From assembly GCA_050260415.1 (NCBI GenBank), contig JBLNCE010000111.1:1-64000 (forward strand): a stretch of 64,000 nt of DNA. The letters run 5' to 3'. A program made the translations under genes and the position numbers. The notes beneath the pieces are model-generated. The model saw only the letters and a list, made by a program, of their open reading frames with translations. It did no database searches and had not been told where the DNA came from. Positions 1 through 7,687 of the stretch are shown one piece after another. This DNA comes from JBLNCE01 sp050260415. Its GTDB lineage: Bacteria > Bacillota > UBA4882 > JAAYXC01. Numbering within the stretch: position 1 is the stretch's first letter; every line of letters begins with the position of its first letter.

Positions 1-163
1 CACGTCCCCTCACAGCCATCCCTACCAGTCAAGGTTCTTCCTTAACTGATATTGTTTCCACCACCCCGCCGTTTAGGGAACGCTTTTATCATAACAACGG
101 GGGGTGAGTTGAAAGCGCAAAACAAAGGTGTTTTCGCAACCTGATTTAAGGGAATACCCAACT

Positions 164-259
164 TGCGACAATGGCGTCTACCGGGTTATCCGGATCACGA
201 AAAAGCGATGAACCAACGCTTTTTCGTCATCCGCTGAATTGAAAGACGCCATTGTCGCA
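164..259. repeat. Nested perfect inverted repeat (16-bp outer, 11-bp inner arms)
   Basis: The outer arms are TGCGACAATGGCGTCT (164-179) and its exact reverse complement (244-259). Inside them, ACGAAAAAGCG (197-207) pairs exactly with 217-227 around a 9-nt loop. After one mismatch this inner stem is extended by GGAT/ATCC. The inner hairpin has A- and T-runs, so it could terminate transcription in either direction. The outer arms suggest a small palindromic element (MITE- or REP-like) or a structured RNA. No transposase is nearby. Confidence 0.75.
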
Positions 260-265
260 GGGATG

Positions 266-350
266 CGCAGCCCATCTCAGGCCCATGATGGGCTCAAAGC
301 CTGCGACGACCATGGCCTGCTCTGAGCCATCCTGGCTTTCGCAGGCTTTC
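266..350. other. Structured block of nested stems, unknown
   Basis: AGCCCAT (269-275) can pair with ATGGGCT (288-294). AAAGCCTGCGA (296-306) pairs perfectly with 339-349. AGCCA/TGGCT (325-337) forms an inner hairpin. I tested by eye for SRP RNA, RNase P, tmRNA and the c-di-GMP riboswitch and saw none of their signature motifs. It may be a structured RNA on either strand or a continuation of the neighbouring repeat element. Confidence 0.35.
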
Positions 351-479
351 CACCTTCCTGGCGAAGAGAGGGTCCTAAGCGGGCAGGCCGCACCGGCGCA
401 CCCGGCGCAGACCCGCAAAATCGGCCGCAACTACTTGTCGTAAGAAAGCTTATACGACACAGCTTCTCGGCTAGATCTC

Positions 480-1520
480 CTAATCAAGCTTCTCTCGAAA
501 GCTTGGCGCGAGATACTCCCGCCTGTACCAGTTGAGAAAGGCCGCGCGGTCCGCGCGGTCTTCCGTCTTGCGCCGCAGGGTCTGCAGGTATCTCTCCTGA
601 CTCCAAGGCAACTCCTCCAAGAAGAACTGCAACCCGATCTGCCAGAAGTCCTGCGGCCACAGCAACAGCGCGTAGAGGACCGCATATTCGCGGTCGTCCA
701 GAGGGCTGTGGCGGTGGTAGAGAGCCAACGCCGTCGCGGCTGTCTCCGGCCGCCAGTGGCCGTGGCGCAGCAAACGCAGGATGAAGTTTGCCAGGTCATG
801 CAGCCGCAGGTCCGCAAGGCAATAATCGAAGTCGACCACGAACGGCCGGCCTTGTTCATCGATGAGCAGATTGCGGGCGGAGAAGTCGTGGTGGCAGATG
901 GTTCTCGATCGTACGGCCTCCCGGCAGAGTTCACCGTAGGGCAAGACCGCCAGGGACGCCAGGGCCCGGCCGGCCTCGGCGTAGTAATAGGGAAAGAGGT
1001 GCGCGTATCTGGCGCAGAAGGGTGAGGCACGCGCCATGACCGAGGCGCGCAGGCCGAACTCGAACAGCTGGTTGCGTCTGGCCGTGAAGATCTGAGGCCA
1101 CAGTCCCCATCGTACCCGGTCCACATCGCCGCGGTATGGAATGAATCCGCGGCTTGCCTCATGCAGTTCCGTCAGGACCCGCGCCGCCAAGCTCAGGTCG
1201 TCCGGTCTGCCAAAATCGGCCTCTCTGCTTTGCAGCCAAGGATAGAGGACAAATGTACCCTCTGCCGTGCAGACGTAAGGCGCTCCGCTCAAGGCCGGCA
1301 TGGCGGGCAGGACCGCTGTGAAGCCGCGTGCCCGGAGGTGCAGGACGGCGCTTTCCACGAAGAGCAGGTCGCACGGGCTGAGGATGGACTTTTTCAGGCA
1401 GTAGCAGCCTCTCTCCGTCTGTAAACGCCAGACCTTGCGTACTCTTTGCGTGCCACGGACTGTGAGACCCCAAAGGCGCGCCAGCTTGGCCAAGAGAGCC
1501 TCTCCCGAGCCTGCGCTCAT
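480..1520 (-). CDS. CotS-family spore coat kinase-like protein (paralogue 1)
   Basis: This 346-aa protein belongs to the CotS/aminoglycoside-phosphotransferase fold family, whose spore members sit in the coat and are presumed small-molecule or protein kinases. An N-terminal lobe precedes the catalytic loop ICHHDFSARNLLID (His-Asp plus distal Asn). The metal-binding segment VDFDYC follows, then the helical tail typical of CotS proteins, including a WPQDFWQIG motif shared with paralogue 4. All catalytic positions are kept, so it may be active. Its ATG overlaps the stop of the preceding gene (ATGA), so it is the last gene of a three-gene minus-strand operon. The substrate is unknown. Confidence 0.82.
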   Translation of the reverse strand: MSAGSGEALLAKLARLWGLTVRGTQRVRKVWRLQTERGCYCLKKSILSPCDLLFVESAVLHLRARGFTAVLPAMPALSGAPYVCTAEGTFVLYPWLQSREADFGRPDDLSLAARVLTELHEASRGFIPYRGDVDRVRWGLWPQIFTARRNQLFEFGLRASVMARASPFCARYAHLFPYYYAEAGRALASLAVLPYGELCREAVRSRTICHHDFSARNLLIDEQGRPFVVDFDYCLADLRLHDLANFILRLLRHGHWRPETAATALALYHRHSPLDDREYAVLYALLLWPQDFWQIGLQFFLEELPWSQERYLQTLRRKTEDRADRAAFLNWYRREYLAPSFREKLD

Positions 1521-2596
1521 CTACTGCCGCCCATCCTATTTAGAAAGGGAGCGGCCGGCCAATCTCCCGTCACCCCGCGTGACCGGCAGAGTTCCGCGAG
1601 GCGCCTGAGAAAACCCGCGTGCCCTTTGCGCTGCGCCGTATACTTGCGTAGTTTGCGGCAGAACCGTTCTTCTTGCCCGGGATACTGGCCGCTGTAGTAG
1701 CGGTTCGCCAATCGCCAGAATTTCTGGGGGAACGAAACGAGCGCCATGAGAACCTCCAATTCGGCCGGGGAGAGAGTGTACACGGTCTCGTACGCCTCCA
1801 GAATCTTCAGACCGAGCTCCGCATCCCAGGAAAACGCCTTCATGGCCCGGCGATACAGTTTCCAGAGGTCGACCAGGGGCAGGTCCTGGCTGAGGCCGTC
1901 AAAATCGATCAGGAACACGTCACCGGCGGGGGTGACGATGAAGTTGCGCGCGGCCACGTCGCCATGGCAGAGGCTGCCCTGGCGGGCGGCCTTGGCGGCG
2001 AGCGCCCCGTAGTCGCTCACGGCCAGCAGTTCTCGGGCAAAATTGGCCAGGGTCAGGTAATACTTGGTCTCCGCCCAGATCTCACGGTCGAATCCGGTTA
2101 AGGTCGGCCGCGAGGCTGCCTGTCGGGGTAACTGCGCCAGTTCGAGGCATCGTTTAGCGAGGGAGCGGTGGAGGAGGCCCCACCGGCGGCGGAGATCGGC
2201 CCCGGCCGGCGCCCTGTATCCCCGTGACGCCTGGTGAAAGAGAGCCAGCGTACGGCAGGAGGCGGCGAGTTCCTCGGGACGCGTGAGATCGGCTTGCTGT
2301 CCCTCGATCCAATCCGAGAGCAGGTAATGCTGGCCGTGGTGCACGAGAAACGGCCTCCCGTCCCTTGTCGGCAACGGTTCGCGCAGATGCGTAAAGCCGT
2401 TTTGCACCTGGTGGCGCAGGGCGCTGGTCACGAAGACCAGCATGGCGTCGGAATGCCGCGTCCACTTCAGGTTCTTAGGTCCATCCGTCGTCTCGACCCG
2501 AAAGACATCGAGAACCGGCGTAATCCCGCCGATGGATTCGGGGGCGTAGCCCCAAGCCGCCATGAGTGCAACTACCCGGTCGCGAACGTTCAGCAT
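1517..2596 (-). CDS. CotS-family spore coat kinase-like protein (paralogue 2)
   Basis: This 359-aa paralogue of the neighbouring coat kinases has the catalytic loop LCHGDVAARNFIV and the metal site LIDFDG, both intact. I chose the ATG at 2596 because GGAGGG lies 5 nt upstream and it begins 11 nt after the stop of the preceding gene. An upstream ATG at 2629 in the same frame lies inside that gene and lacks a ribosome-binding site. It is the middle gene of the minus-strand operon and overlaps the next gene by 4 nt. CotS-type proteins in Bacillus and Clostridia are made in the mother cell and placed in the spore coat. The biochemical role is not known. Confidence 0.82.
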   Translation of the reverse strand: MLNVRDRVVALMAAWGYAPESIGGITPVLDVFRVETTDGPKNLKWTRHSDAMLVFVTSALRHQVQNGFTHLREPLPTRDGRPFLVHHGQHYLLSDWIEGQQADLTRPEELAASCRTLALFHQASRGYRAPAGADLRRRWGLLHRSLAKRCLELAQLPRQAASRPTLTGFDREIWAETKYYLTLANFARELLAVSDYGALAAKAARQGSLCHGDVAARNFIVTPAGDVFLIDFDGLSQDLPLVDLWKLYRRAMKAFSWDAELGLKILEAYETVYTLSPAELEVLMALVSFPQKFWRLANRYYSGQYPGQEERFCRKLRKYTAQRKGHAGFLRRLAELCRSRGVTGDWPAAPFLNRMGGSR

Positions 2597-2607
2597 CTCA
2601 CCCTCCG

Positions 2608-3600
2608 CTACCACAGATTTTCGCGGCAAAACGCAAGAAACGACCTTCGAGCCTGGGCTGCGTTTTCCACATGCCAGAGCCGGGAGAGGAAAAAGCCTTC
2701 GGGGCGGTCAAGACGTTCGGCGAAGTATTGGTGGCCTAGACGCCAGAACGCTTGCGGCCAATGTAGAAGGGCGGTCAAAACACGCATCTCCCGGCGCGTG
2801 AGCTGCCGATGGCGTTGGTAGCCGTCAAGCAGGTCCATGGCCAGCCGTGACGGCCAACCGAGCAGGCTCAGGGCGCGGCGGACCAGCTTTTCCAGGTCGA
2901 ACGGAAAAGGTGCGAGACAGGCCCGGTCCATGTCCAGGAGGAAAGCCTCGGGTCCGTGAATCAGGCTGTTCGCGGGCGCCAGATCGCCATGGCACAAACC
3001 GCCGCGGGCCCGTGTCTCGAGCAAGAGTCCCTCGTAATCCGCCTCCCGCAGCATCTGACAGGCGCGCGCGCCCTCCTCGAGGTTTCTTGGGATCGCCTGG
3101 CGGTAGAGCCGGGTAAAACGGCTCCCGGAATCCGCGCGATCAAACAAGCGCTCGATCTCAGCCAAGTGTGCCCCAAATTGCGCCGGGTTCGGTTCCGGAG
3201 ACGGGCCGGATTCGGGGCGAAACCCCGCACTGGCCAGATGCGCCTCCGCGACCGCCTTGGTCAACCGCCTGATATCCCGCGGATGGTCAAGATCGAGTTT
3301 GGGATGGATTCCCGGCAACCAGGCGCGCAGGACGAAACGTTCACCCGTGGCAAGTACGCACTCCGGTTCGCCGGTCCTGGTCGGCACCTGCCTGGGAAAG
3401 CGCGTGAAACCTCCGTCCAGGAGATGTGTCTCGGCCGCGCGCAAGAAAGCCGCCTTCTCCTCGGGCAGGGCGCGTTTGAGGGCAAAAACGCCGCGGTCTG
3501 TCTCCAAACGCCAGGCGCCGCGGACTTGCCGGCAGGCGCGGATCGAGAGGCCATAAGCCTTTGCCGCCATGACGGGCACCGGTAGCGGTGGCGCGATCAT
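2608..3600 (-). CDS. CotS-family spore coat kinase-like protein (paralogue 3)
   Basis: This 330-aa protein is the first gene of the minus-strand coat operon. GGGGAGGG stands 5 nt before its ATG. It has the kinase-like catalytic loop LCHGDLAPANSLI and a metal site LLDMDRA, where the usual Phe is Met but both Asp residues remain. Its N-terminal lobe (GAWRLETDRGVFALKR) aligns with that of paralogues 1 and 4, so the group arose by duplication. It is divergently oriented from the small membrane protein and paralogue 4, and the 179-bp gap between them should hold promoters for both directions. Confidence 0.82.
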   Translation of the reverse strand: MIAPPLPVPVMAAKAYGLSIRACRQVRGAWRLETDRGVFALKRALPEEKAAFLRAAETHLLDGGFTRFPRQVPTRTGEPECVLATGERFVLRAWLPGIHPKLDLDHPRDIRRLTKAVAEAHLASAGFRPESGPSPEPNPAQFGAHLAEIERLFDRADSGSRFTRLYRQAIPRNLEEGARACQMLREADYEGLLLETRARGGLCHGDLAPANSLIHGPEAFLLDMDRACLAPFPFDLEKLVRRALSLLGWPSRLAMDLLDGYQRHRQLTRREMRVLTALLHWPQAFWRLGHQYFAERLDRPEGFFLSRLWHVENAAQARRSFLAFCRENLW

Positions 3601-3705
3601 CGGATCCCTCCCCGGTTATGATATGCCGTTGGCCCGGGTGTGGCGCTAGCGCGGCCGTCTGGCGGCAGGAACGCGGCCCCGCCTTTCCGTATGCCGTGGT
3701 CGTGG

Positions 3706-3735
3706 CACAGCCCGGTGGGACCAAGGCATAGGATA
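3706..3735 (+). promoter_or_regulatory. Candidate sigma-K-like mother-cell promoter
   Basis: CATAGGATA (3727-3735) matches the sigma-K -10 consensus CATANNNTA at every fixed base. A CAC stands 18 nt upstream (3706-3708), matching the short AC -35 element. The predicted start near 3742 is about 24 nt before the ribosome-binding site of the small membrane gene. Coat genes are sigma-K or sigma-E dependent in Bacillus. The motif is short, so chance occurrence is possible. Confidence 0.4.
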
Positions 3736-3779
3736 TGGGTAACACCAGGCACCTTTCACTTTTGAAAGGAGGTTGGCGG

Positions 3780-3941
3780 GTGGATATCTTCTTCCATCTC
3801 AGGCGCTTCGTGCGTCTCGTCTTGCTGGTGCTGTTGGGGCTGGTCTTCCTGAAGGCCATCTTTTGCTGCACGCCGCTGGATATATTGCTACTGGTCGGAT
3901 TAACCCTCGTTCTCCTGGCGCTGGCCAGCGGACCTTGTTGA
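3780..3941 (+). CDS. Small two-helix membrane protein of the coat island
   Basis: This 53-aa protein starts at GTG 3780, six nt after a strong AAAGGAGGT. A longer frame from an ATG at 3735 has no such signal. It is almost entirely two hydrophobic helices (about residues 8-28 and 31-49) with a short basic N-terminus and one CC pair between them. It precedes a CotS-like gene with overlapping stop and start (TTGTTGA), which implies translational coupling. I recognise no family. Its position suggests a small spore membrane protein, but that rests on context only. Confidence 0.6.
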   Translation: MDIFFHLRRFVRLVLLVLLGLVFLKAIFCCTPLDILLLVGLTLVLLALASGPC

Positions 3942-4963
3942 GTGAGAAAAGCGGCTTGCCGTCCGGCTTACGCGCACGGCTGGAGGAGCAGTACAACCTG
4001 CGCGTCAAGACATGCGCCCGGGCCAGATCCGCCTGGCGGATCGAGACGGACGCAGGCCCGCGGTTCGTCAAGCGGACCCAGGCCGATCGGGAGAGTCTGC
4101 CTTTCGTAACCGGCTTGCATGATTACTTGGACAGGACGTGGCCGGGCATTGCGCCGCGTATCCACCGGTCCAGGACTGGAGAGGCGGCGTTCCAGTATGG
4201 CCTGGACAACTACCTGCTCTTGGACGCGCTTCCCGGACGCGAAGCCGACTATCTCAACCCCGGCGATCCGGGAGCGGTGGCCGCCGGTCTGGCGGCCTTT
4301 CACCGCGCGGCGCGCGGCTATGACCTTGCCTCCGCGCCCCCCTCGCGACGCCGGCATGGATCGTGGCCGGGAATCATGACGGCACGACTCGCGGATCTGG
4401 ATCGGTTCTGGCGTCTGGCCAAGACCCGGGGGGGGTGTTTCGATCGCGCCTATCTCGCGCTGCGGGCGGCCTTCCTCCCGGAGGCGGCGGCGGCGCGCGA
4501 TTATCTCCTGGCCTCCGCTTATCCGCGCCTGGCGGCCGACGCGGCTCTGTCGCGGGAGATATGCCATCACGATCTCGCGCATCATAACGCGCTGATCGAG
4601 GGAGATACCGTTCGTTTTCTCGACCTGGACTATGCCGTCGGGGACACCGTCCTGCATGACCTGGCCAATCTATGCGGGCATTTATTAAGGCTGTTCGGTT
4701 GGGAACTCGACCCGGTGCGCGCGGTTCTAGCCAGATACTGGGCCGGGCCGCCGCCCCCTGCCGCATTGGCCGTCTTGGGCGGGATGCTCCTATGGCCGCA
4801 GGACTGCTGGCAGATTGGACGGCAATTCTACGACGAGCACCAGCCTTGGACGGAAGACGAGTTTCTGGCGCTGCTCCGCCGGAAATGTGGCAAAACGAGG
4901 GCACGCCGAGGATTCTTGCGGCGTTTTTGGCGGGAATATCAGCTGCCGGCCTTGCCTTTGTAG
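3938..4963 (+). CDS. CotS-family spore coat kinase-like protein (paralogue 4)
   Basis: This protein of about 341 aa has the catalytic loop ICHHDLAHHNALIE and metal site FLDLDYA, so it is catalytically complete. It is closest to paralogue 1: both have ICHHD, LHDLAN and LLWPQDxWQIG. The start is uncertain. The likely choice is TTG at 3938 (or 3935), overlapping the stop of the small membrane gene, because no ATG or GTG gives a plausible N-terminus and upstream codons belong to that gene's other frame. No strong ribosome-binding site is visible, so it probably relies on translational coupling. It is transcribed divergently from paralogues 1-3. Confidence 0.8.
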   Translation: MSEKSGLPSGLRARLEEQYNLRVKTCARARSAWRIETDAGPRFVKRTQADRESLPFVTGLHDYLDRTWPGIAPRIHRSRTGEAAFQYGLDNYLLLDALPGREADYLNPGDPGAVAAGLAAFHRAARGYDLASAPPSRRRHGSWPGIMTARLADLDRFWRLAKTRGGCFDRAYLALRAAFLPEAAAARDYLLASAYPRLAADAALSREICHHDLAHHNALIEGDTVRFLDLDYAVGDTVLHDLANLCGHLLRLFGWELDPVRAVLARYWAGPPPPAALAVLGGMLLWPQDCWQIGRQFYDEHQPWTEDEFLALLRRKCGKTRARRGFLRRFWREYQLPALPL

Positions 4964-5022
4964 ATGACCGCTATTAGCCTTGCGTTGGCCATGGGACCGT
5001 GGGGTGAGAGCGCGTAGGCAGC

Positions 5023-5970
5023 TTGGAGGAGACGGCAACGGAGACGAAGAGTGGGGAAGAGACCTTACTGGCGGGGGATCCGCATCTGCACAGCACATTC
5101 TCGGACGGCAAGCTGGAACCGGCCGATCTCCTGGTCTTGGGGGCGGCCAAATGCCTGGACTTTCTGGCGGTGGCCGATCATAACACGACCGCCGGCGCCG
5201 AGGCGGCCAGGGAGATCTGGGATCGTGGCCGGCATGGTCCCTATCCATTGCTGGCACAGGAGGTCTCGACCGAGGAACGTCTGCATTTGCTGGTCTATGG
5301 TCTGCAAGGGACGATCGGCGCGGTAAGGTTCGGCGAAGTGGCGGAGACGCTCGCGCGGGTCGGTGAATGCGGCGGCGCGGCGGTCCTGGCGCATCCGTGG
5401 ACCTTCCTGGACCGCCCCCGGGCGCGGCAGTTGGTGCGGCATCTATTGACCCGCGGGTTGATCCACGGGGTGGAACTGGCCAGCGCGGCCCTGTTCTACG
5501 AAGAGTTCGGCCGTTGGCGGGAAACCCTGGCCTGGTATCAAGAGGAGTGCAGCCCGTATCGTCTCGCCGTCTTGGGAGGCACGGACTGGCATGACCACAG
5601 CCAGGGTTTTGCCATCGGCCTGGTCCGCACGCTCTTTATCGGCCGGGGGCCGCATGACGGGGATTTCGTCCATGCGGTGCGATGCGGCCAGACAGTCGCC
5701 TGGCTCTATAAACCGCTCTTGCTCGAACATGGGCTGGTAGCCAGGGTAAATCGGGAAATCCGCGGCTTTTGGCCGGAGCCTTGGGATGGCTTGCTGGGGT
5801 CGGCCGCGATCGTGGCGGATTTCCGCGCCCGCATGACCGAGCTTGACCCCGCCATGGAATGCGGTGAGACGATCCGCCGCCTGGTCGGGATGCTCCGCGA
5901 GAGCGGCAGCTTTGTGGGGGCGAGAGCGCTGTTGCGCGGATTGGATCGGCATCGTGAGGATGGGAGCTAA
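5023..5970 (+). CDS. PHP-domain metal-dependent phosphoesterase
   Basis: This 315-aa protein carries the PHP motifs: DPHLHSTFSDG at the N-terminus (the first metal-binding His pair), DHNTT, AHPW in the middle, and GGTDWHDH near the C-terminal half. PHP proteins of this class are metal-dependent phosphoesterases, related to YciV/RNase AM and to the PHP domain of DNA polymerase III. The substrate cannot be told from sequence. The start is TTG 5023; no better in-frame codon has a ribosome-binding site. It sits between the coat kinases and a GT4 glycosyltransferase. The tail after about residue 220 is unassigned. Confidence 0.78.
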   Translation: MEETATETKSGEETLLAGDPHLHSTFSDGKLEPADLLVLGAAKCLDFLAVADHNTTAGAEAAREIWDRGRHGPYPLLAQEVSTEERLHLLVYGLQGTIGAVRFGEVAETLARVGECGGAAVLAHPWTFLDRPRARQLVRHLLTRGLIHGVELASAALFYEEFGRWRETLAWYQEECSPYRLAVLGGTDWHDHSQGFAIGLVRTLFIGRGPHDGDFVHAVRCGQTVAWLYKPLLLEHGLVARVNREIRGFWPEPWDGLLGSAAIVADFRARMTELDPAMECGETIRRLVGMLRESGSFVGARALLRGLDRHREDGS

Positions 5971-6069
5971 CCCAAGTATACCTTGGCCATGCATAGCGGT
6001 GGTGCTCGGGCGCGGGCGCGTAATCGTACTCGAAATCGATCCGCTAAGGTCTCCCATGGAGGTAATCGC

Positions 6070-7179
6070 ATGCGCATCGGCGTGGACGCGCGGGCGGCGG
6101 TCTATTATGACGCGACCGGCATCGGTACTTACGTGCGGCAGTTGGCCGCCCATCTCGCGGGAACGGCGCCGGACGACGAGTTCTTATATTGCCTGGGCGA
6201 CACTTGGCTGGCGCCGCCCCCAGGCACGGCCCCCATCCTGCCTAACCACGGCAAGGATCGGGGGTTCTGGCGCAGCCTCCGCCGGCCGCTCAGTCTGCCG
6301 CCCGATCTCGATCTCTTTCATTCACCGCAGAACGGTATCGGTGCGCCGGCCGATCCCACGCTTCGGCTCCTGGTTACGGCGCACGATCTTGTTCCCTGCC
6401 GCCTGCCCGAGACGTGTTCGGACGACTACCTGTCCCTTTTCCGGTCCGAGGGGGCCCAAGCGCTCAAACGCGCCGATTTGGTGCTGGCGGTCTCGCATTG
6501 TACCCGCGCGGACCTGATCGGCCTGCTCGGGCTCGATCCCGCGCGCGTCGTGGTCGTGTACGAGGCGCCGCCGCCGCTTGCGCGTCCATCCGAGGAAGCC
6601 GTCCAGAACGCCTTGGCCCGCTTTGGCCTCCGGCCAGGTTATTATCTCTCCGTGGGGGGGTACAGCAAACGCAAGAACCTTCCGCTTCTCCTGCAGGCGG
6701 TGGCGGCCCTCCGCGATCTGCCGGGTTTGACGCTGGTTGTGTTGGGCCGTCCCGGTGGGGGAACCTATGAGGAGTGCCGGGAGATCGTCGCCACGCATAA
6801 TCTGGCGTCCATGGTGCATTTCCTGGATCTGGTGGCATTGGGCGACCTGGCCGCGCTCTATACCGCGGCGCGCGCGCTGGTCTATCCCTCGCGGTGGGAA
6901 GGATTCGGCCTGCCGCCGCTGGAGGCGATGTCGCTAGGTACACCGGTGATTGCTTCGTCATGTTCTTGTCTGCCGGAGATCCTGGGGCAAGCGGCTTACT
7001 ATGTCGACCTCGGGGAGCCGGAAACCCTCGCGCGCGCGCTGCGGCGCTTCATGACGGAGCCCGAGTTGGCGGCGGAATACGCGCGGAGGGGACCCTTGCA
7101 GGCGGCCGGATATACCTGGGCCGGCGCGGCCCAAGCTACGGTGGGAGCCTACCGCCGGGCGGCGGGAGAAAAAGTTTGA
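6070..7179 (+). CDS. GT4-family glycosyltransferase
   Basis: This 369-aa GT-B-fold glycosyltransferase of family GT4 transfers a sugar from a nucleotide donor. The N-terminus MRIGVDARA and the G-IGTYVRQL acceptor-side loop are typical. GGYSKRKNL opens the second domain, and PSRWEGFGLPPLEAMSLGTPV is the donor-binding E-x7-E region. ATG 6070 follows GGAGGT at 6 nt, and an upstream in-frame ATG at 5983 lacks one. Its neighbours suggest a spore-surface or envelope polysaccharide, but neither donor nor acceptor is known. Its stop lies inside the -35 element of the mraZ promoter. Confidence 0.88.
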   Translation: MRIGVDARAAVYYDATGIGTYVRQLAAHLAGTAPDDEFLYCLGDTWLAPPPGTAPILPNHGKDRGFWRSLRRPLSLPPDLDLFHSPQNGIGAPADPTLRLLVTAHDLVPCRLPETCSDDYLSLFRSEGAQALKRADLVLAVSHCTRADLIGLLGLDPARVVVVYEAPPPLARPSEEAVQNALARFGLRPGYYLSVGGYSKRKNLPLLLQAVAALRDLPGLTLVVLGRPGGGTYEECREIVATHNLASMVHFLDLVALGDLAALYTAARALVYPSRWEGFGLPPLEAMSLGTPVIASSCSCLPEILGQAAYYVDLGEPETLARALRRFMTEPELAAEYARRGPLQAAGYTWAGAAQATVGAYRRAAGEKV

Positions 7180-7203
7180 CGAGTGGCAGGAATATCATAT
7201 ATA
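7176..7203 (+). promoter_or_regulatory. Vegetative promoter of the mraZ/dcw operon
   Basis: TTGACG (7176-7181) and TATATA (7198-7203) are separated by 16 bp. The -35 overlaps the stop codon of the glycosyltransferase. This gives a leader of about 50 nt before mraZ. Confidence 0.7.
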
Positions 7204-7258
7204 GTGGCGAATTGTGGTAGGCAGTGGGGTAAAGTGCATCGGGTGGTGAGAGCCGACC

Positions 7259-7687
7259 TTGTTCACGGGCGAGTTCCAACACGCGCTGGACGACAAAGGA
7301 CGGATCACGGTCCCGGCCAAGTTTCGTGAAGGGCTCGGCGAGGGTTTCGTGATCACGCGCGGGTTGGATCGCTGCCTTTTTGCCTATCCCCGCTCCGAAT
7401 GGGCCGGCCTGGAAGAAAAAGTGAAGACCCTGCCGACTGCGCAGACGGAGGTCAGGGCATTCTTGCGTCTCCTTTTTTCCGGAGCGGTTGAAGCGGAAGT
7501 GGACAAGCAAGGCCGGGTGGGGCTGCCCCAGAGTCTGCGCACCTACGCCGGTATTGACCGGGACGTAGTCATCATCGGCGTCTCAAACAGGGTCGAGATA
7601 TGGGGCGCCGAGGTCTGGCAGCAATACGCCAGCAAGGCGGAGGCGTCCTTCAGCGAGATGGCGGAGAATGTCGGGTTGGGGATATAA
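7259..7687 (+). CDS. mraZ: Transcriptional regulator MraZ
   Basis: This 142-aa protein has two SpoVT/AbrB-like (MraZ) halves. The first begins FTGEFQHALDDKGRITVPAKFR and the second is EVDKQGRVGLPQSLRTYAGI. MraZ binds the promoter of the division and cell-wall cluster and is normally its first gene, as here. The start is TTG 7259 after GGTGGTGAG. The next gene begins directly after its TAA, so they are co-translated or tightly coupled. MraZ probably acts back on the promoter just upstream, as in other bacteria; no specific repeat was confirmed there. Confidence 0.95.
   Translation: MFTGEFQHALDDKGRITVPAKFREGLGEGFVITRGLDRCLFAYPRSEWAGLEEKVKTLPTAQTEVRAFLRLLFSGAVEAEVDKQGRVGLPQSLRTYAGIDRDVVIIGVSNRVEIWGAEVWQQYASKAEASFSEMAENVGLGI

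Larger units (their letters stand above)
1..479. other. Intergenic region without a convincing gene
   Basis: No open frame here has a ribosome-binding site or recognisable protein family. The short frames are low-complexity and overlap strong secondary structure. The stretch holds a nested inverted repeat (164-259) and a second block of nested stems (about 269-349), each described separately. It lies downstream of the minus-strand cotS-like operon, so it may include that operon's transcription end, or the end of a gene left of the window. Confidence 0.6.

Noticed and set aside
240..430. Signal-recognition-particle RNA, RNase P RNA or c-di-GMP riboswitch in the structured region
   Set aside because: The diagnostic conserved motifs of these RNAs were looked for on both strands and not found.
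252..443. A 63-aa plus-strand and a 67-aa minus-strand open frame in the first 450 bases
   Set aside because: Neither has a ribosome-binding site or recognisable domain, and both overlap strong inverted repeats. They are chance frames in GC-rich DNA.
3617..3625. Minus-strand CATATCATA, a match to the sigma-K -10 pattern, before coat kinase paralogue 3
   Set aside because: It lies so close to the start that the transcript would begin inside the ribosome-binding site, and the AC element is only 14 bp away.
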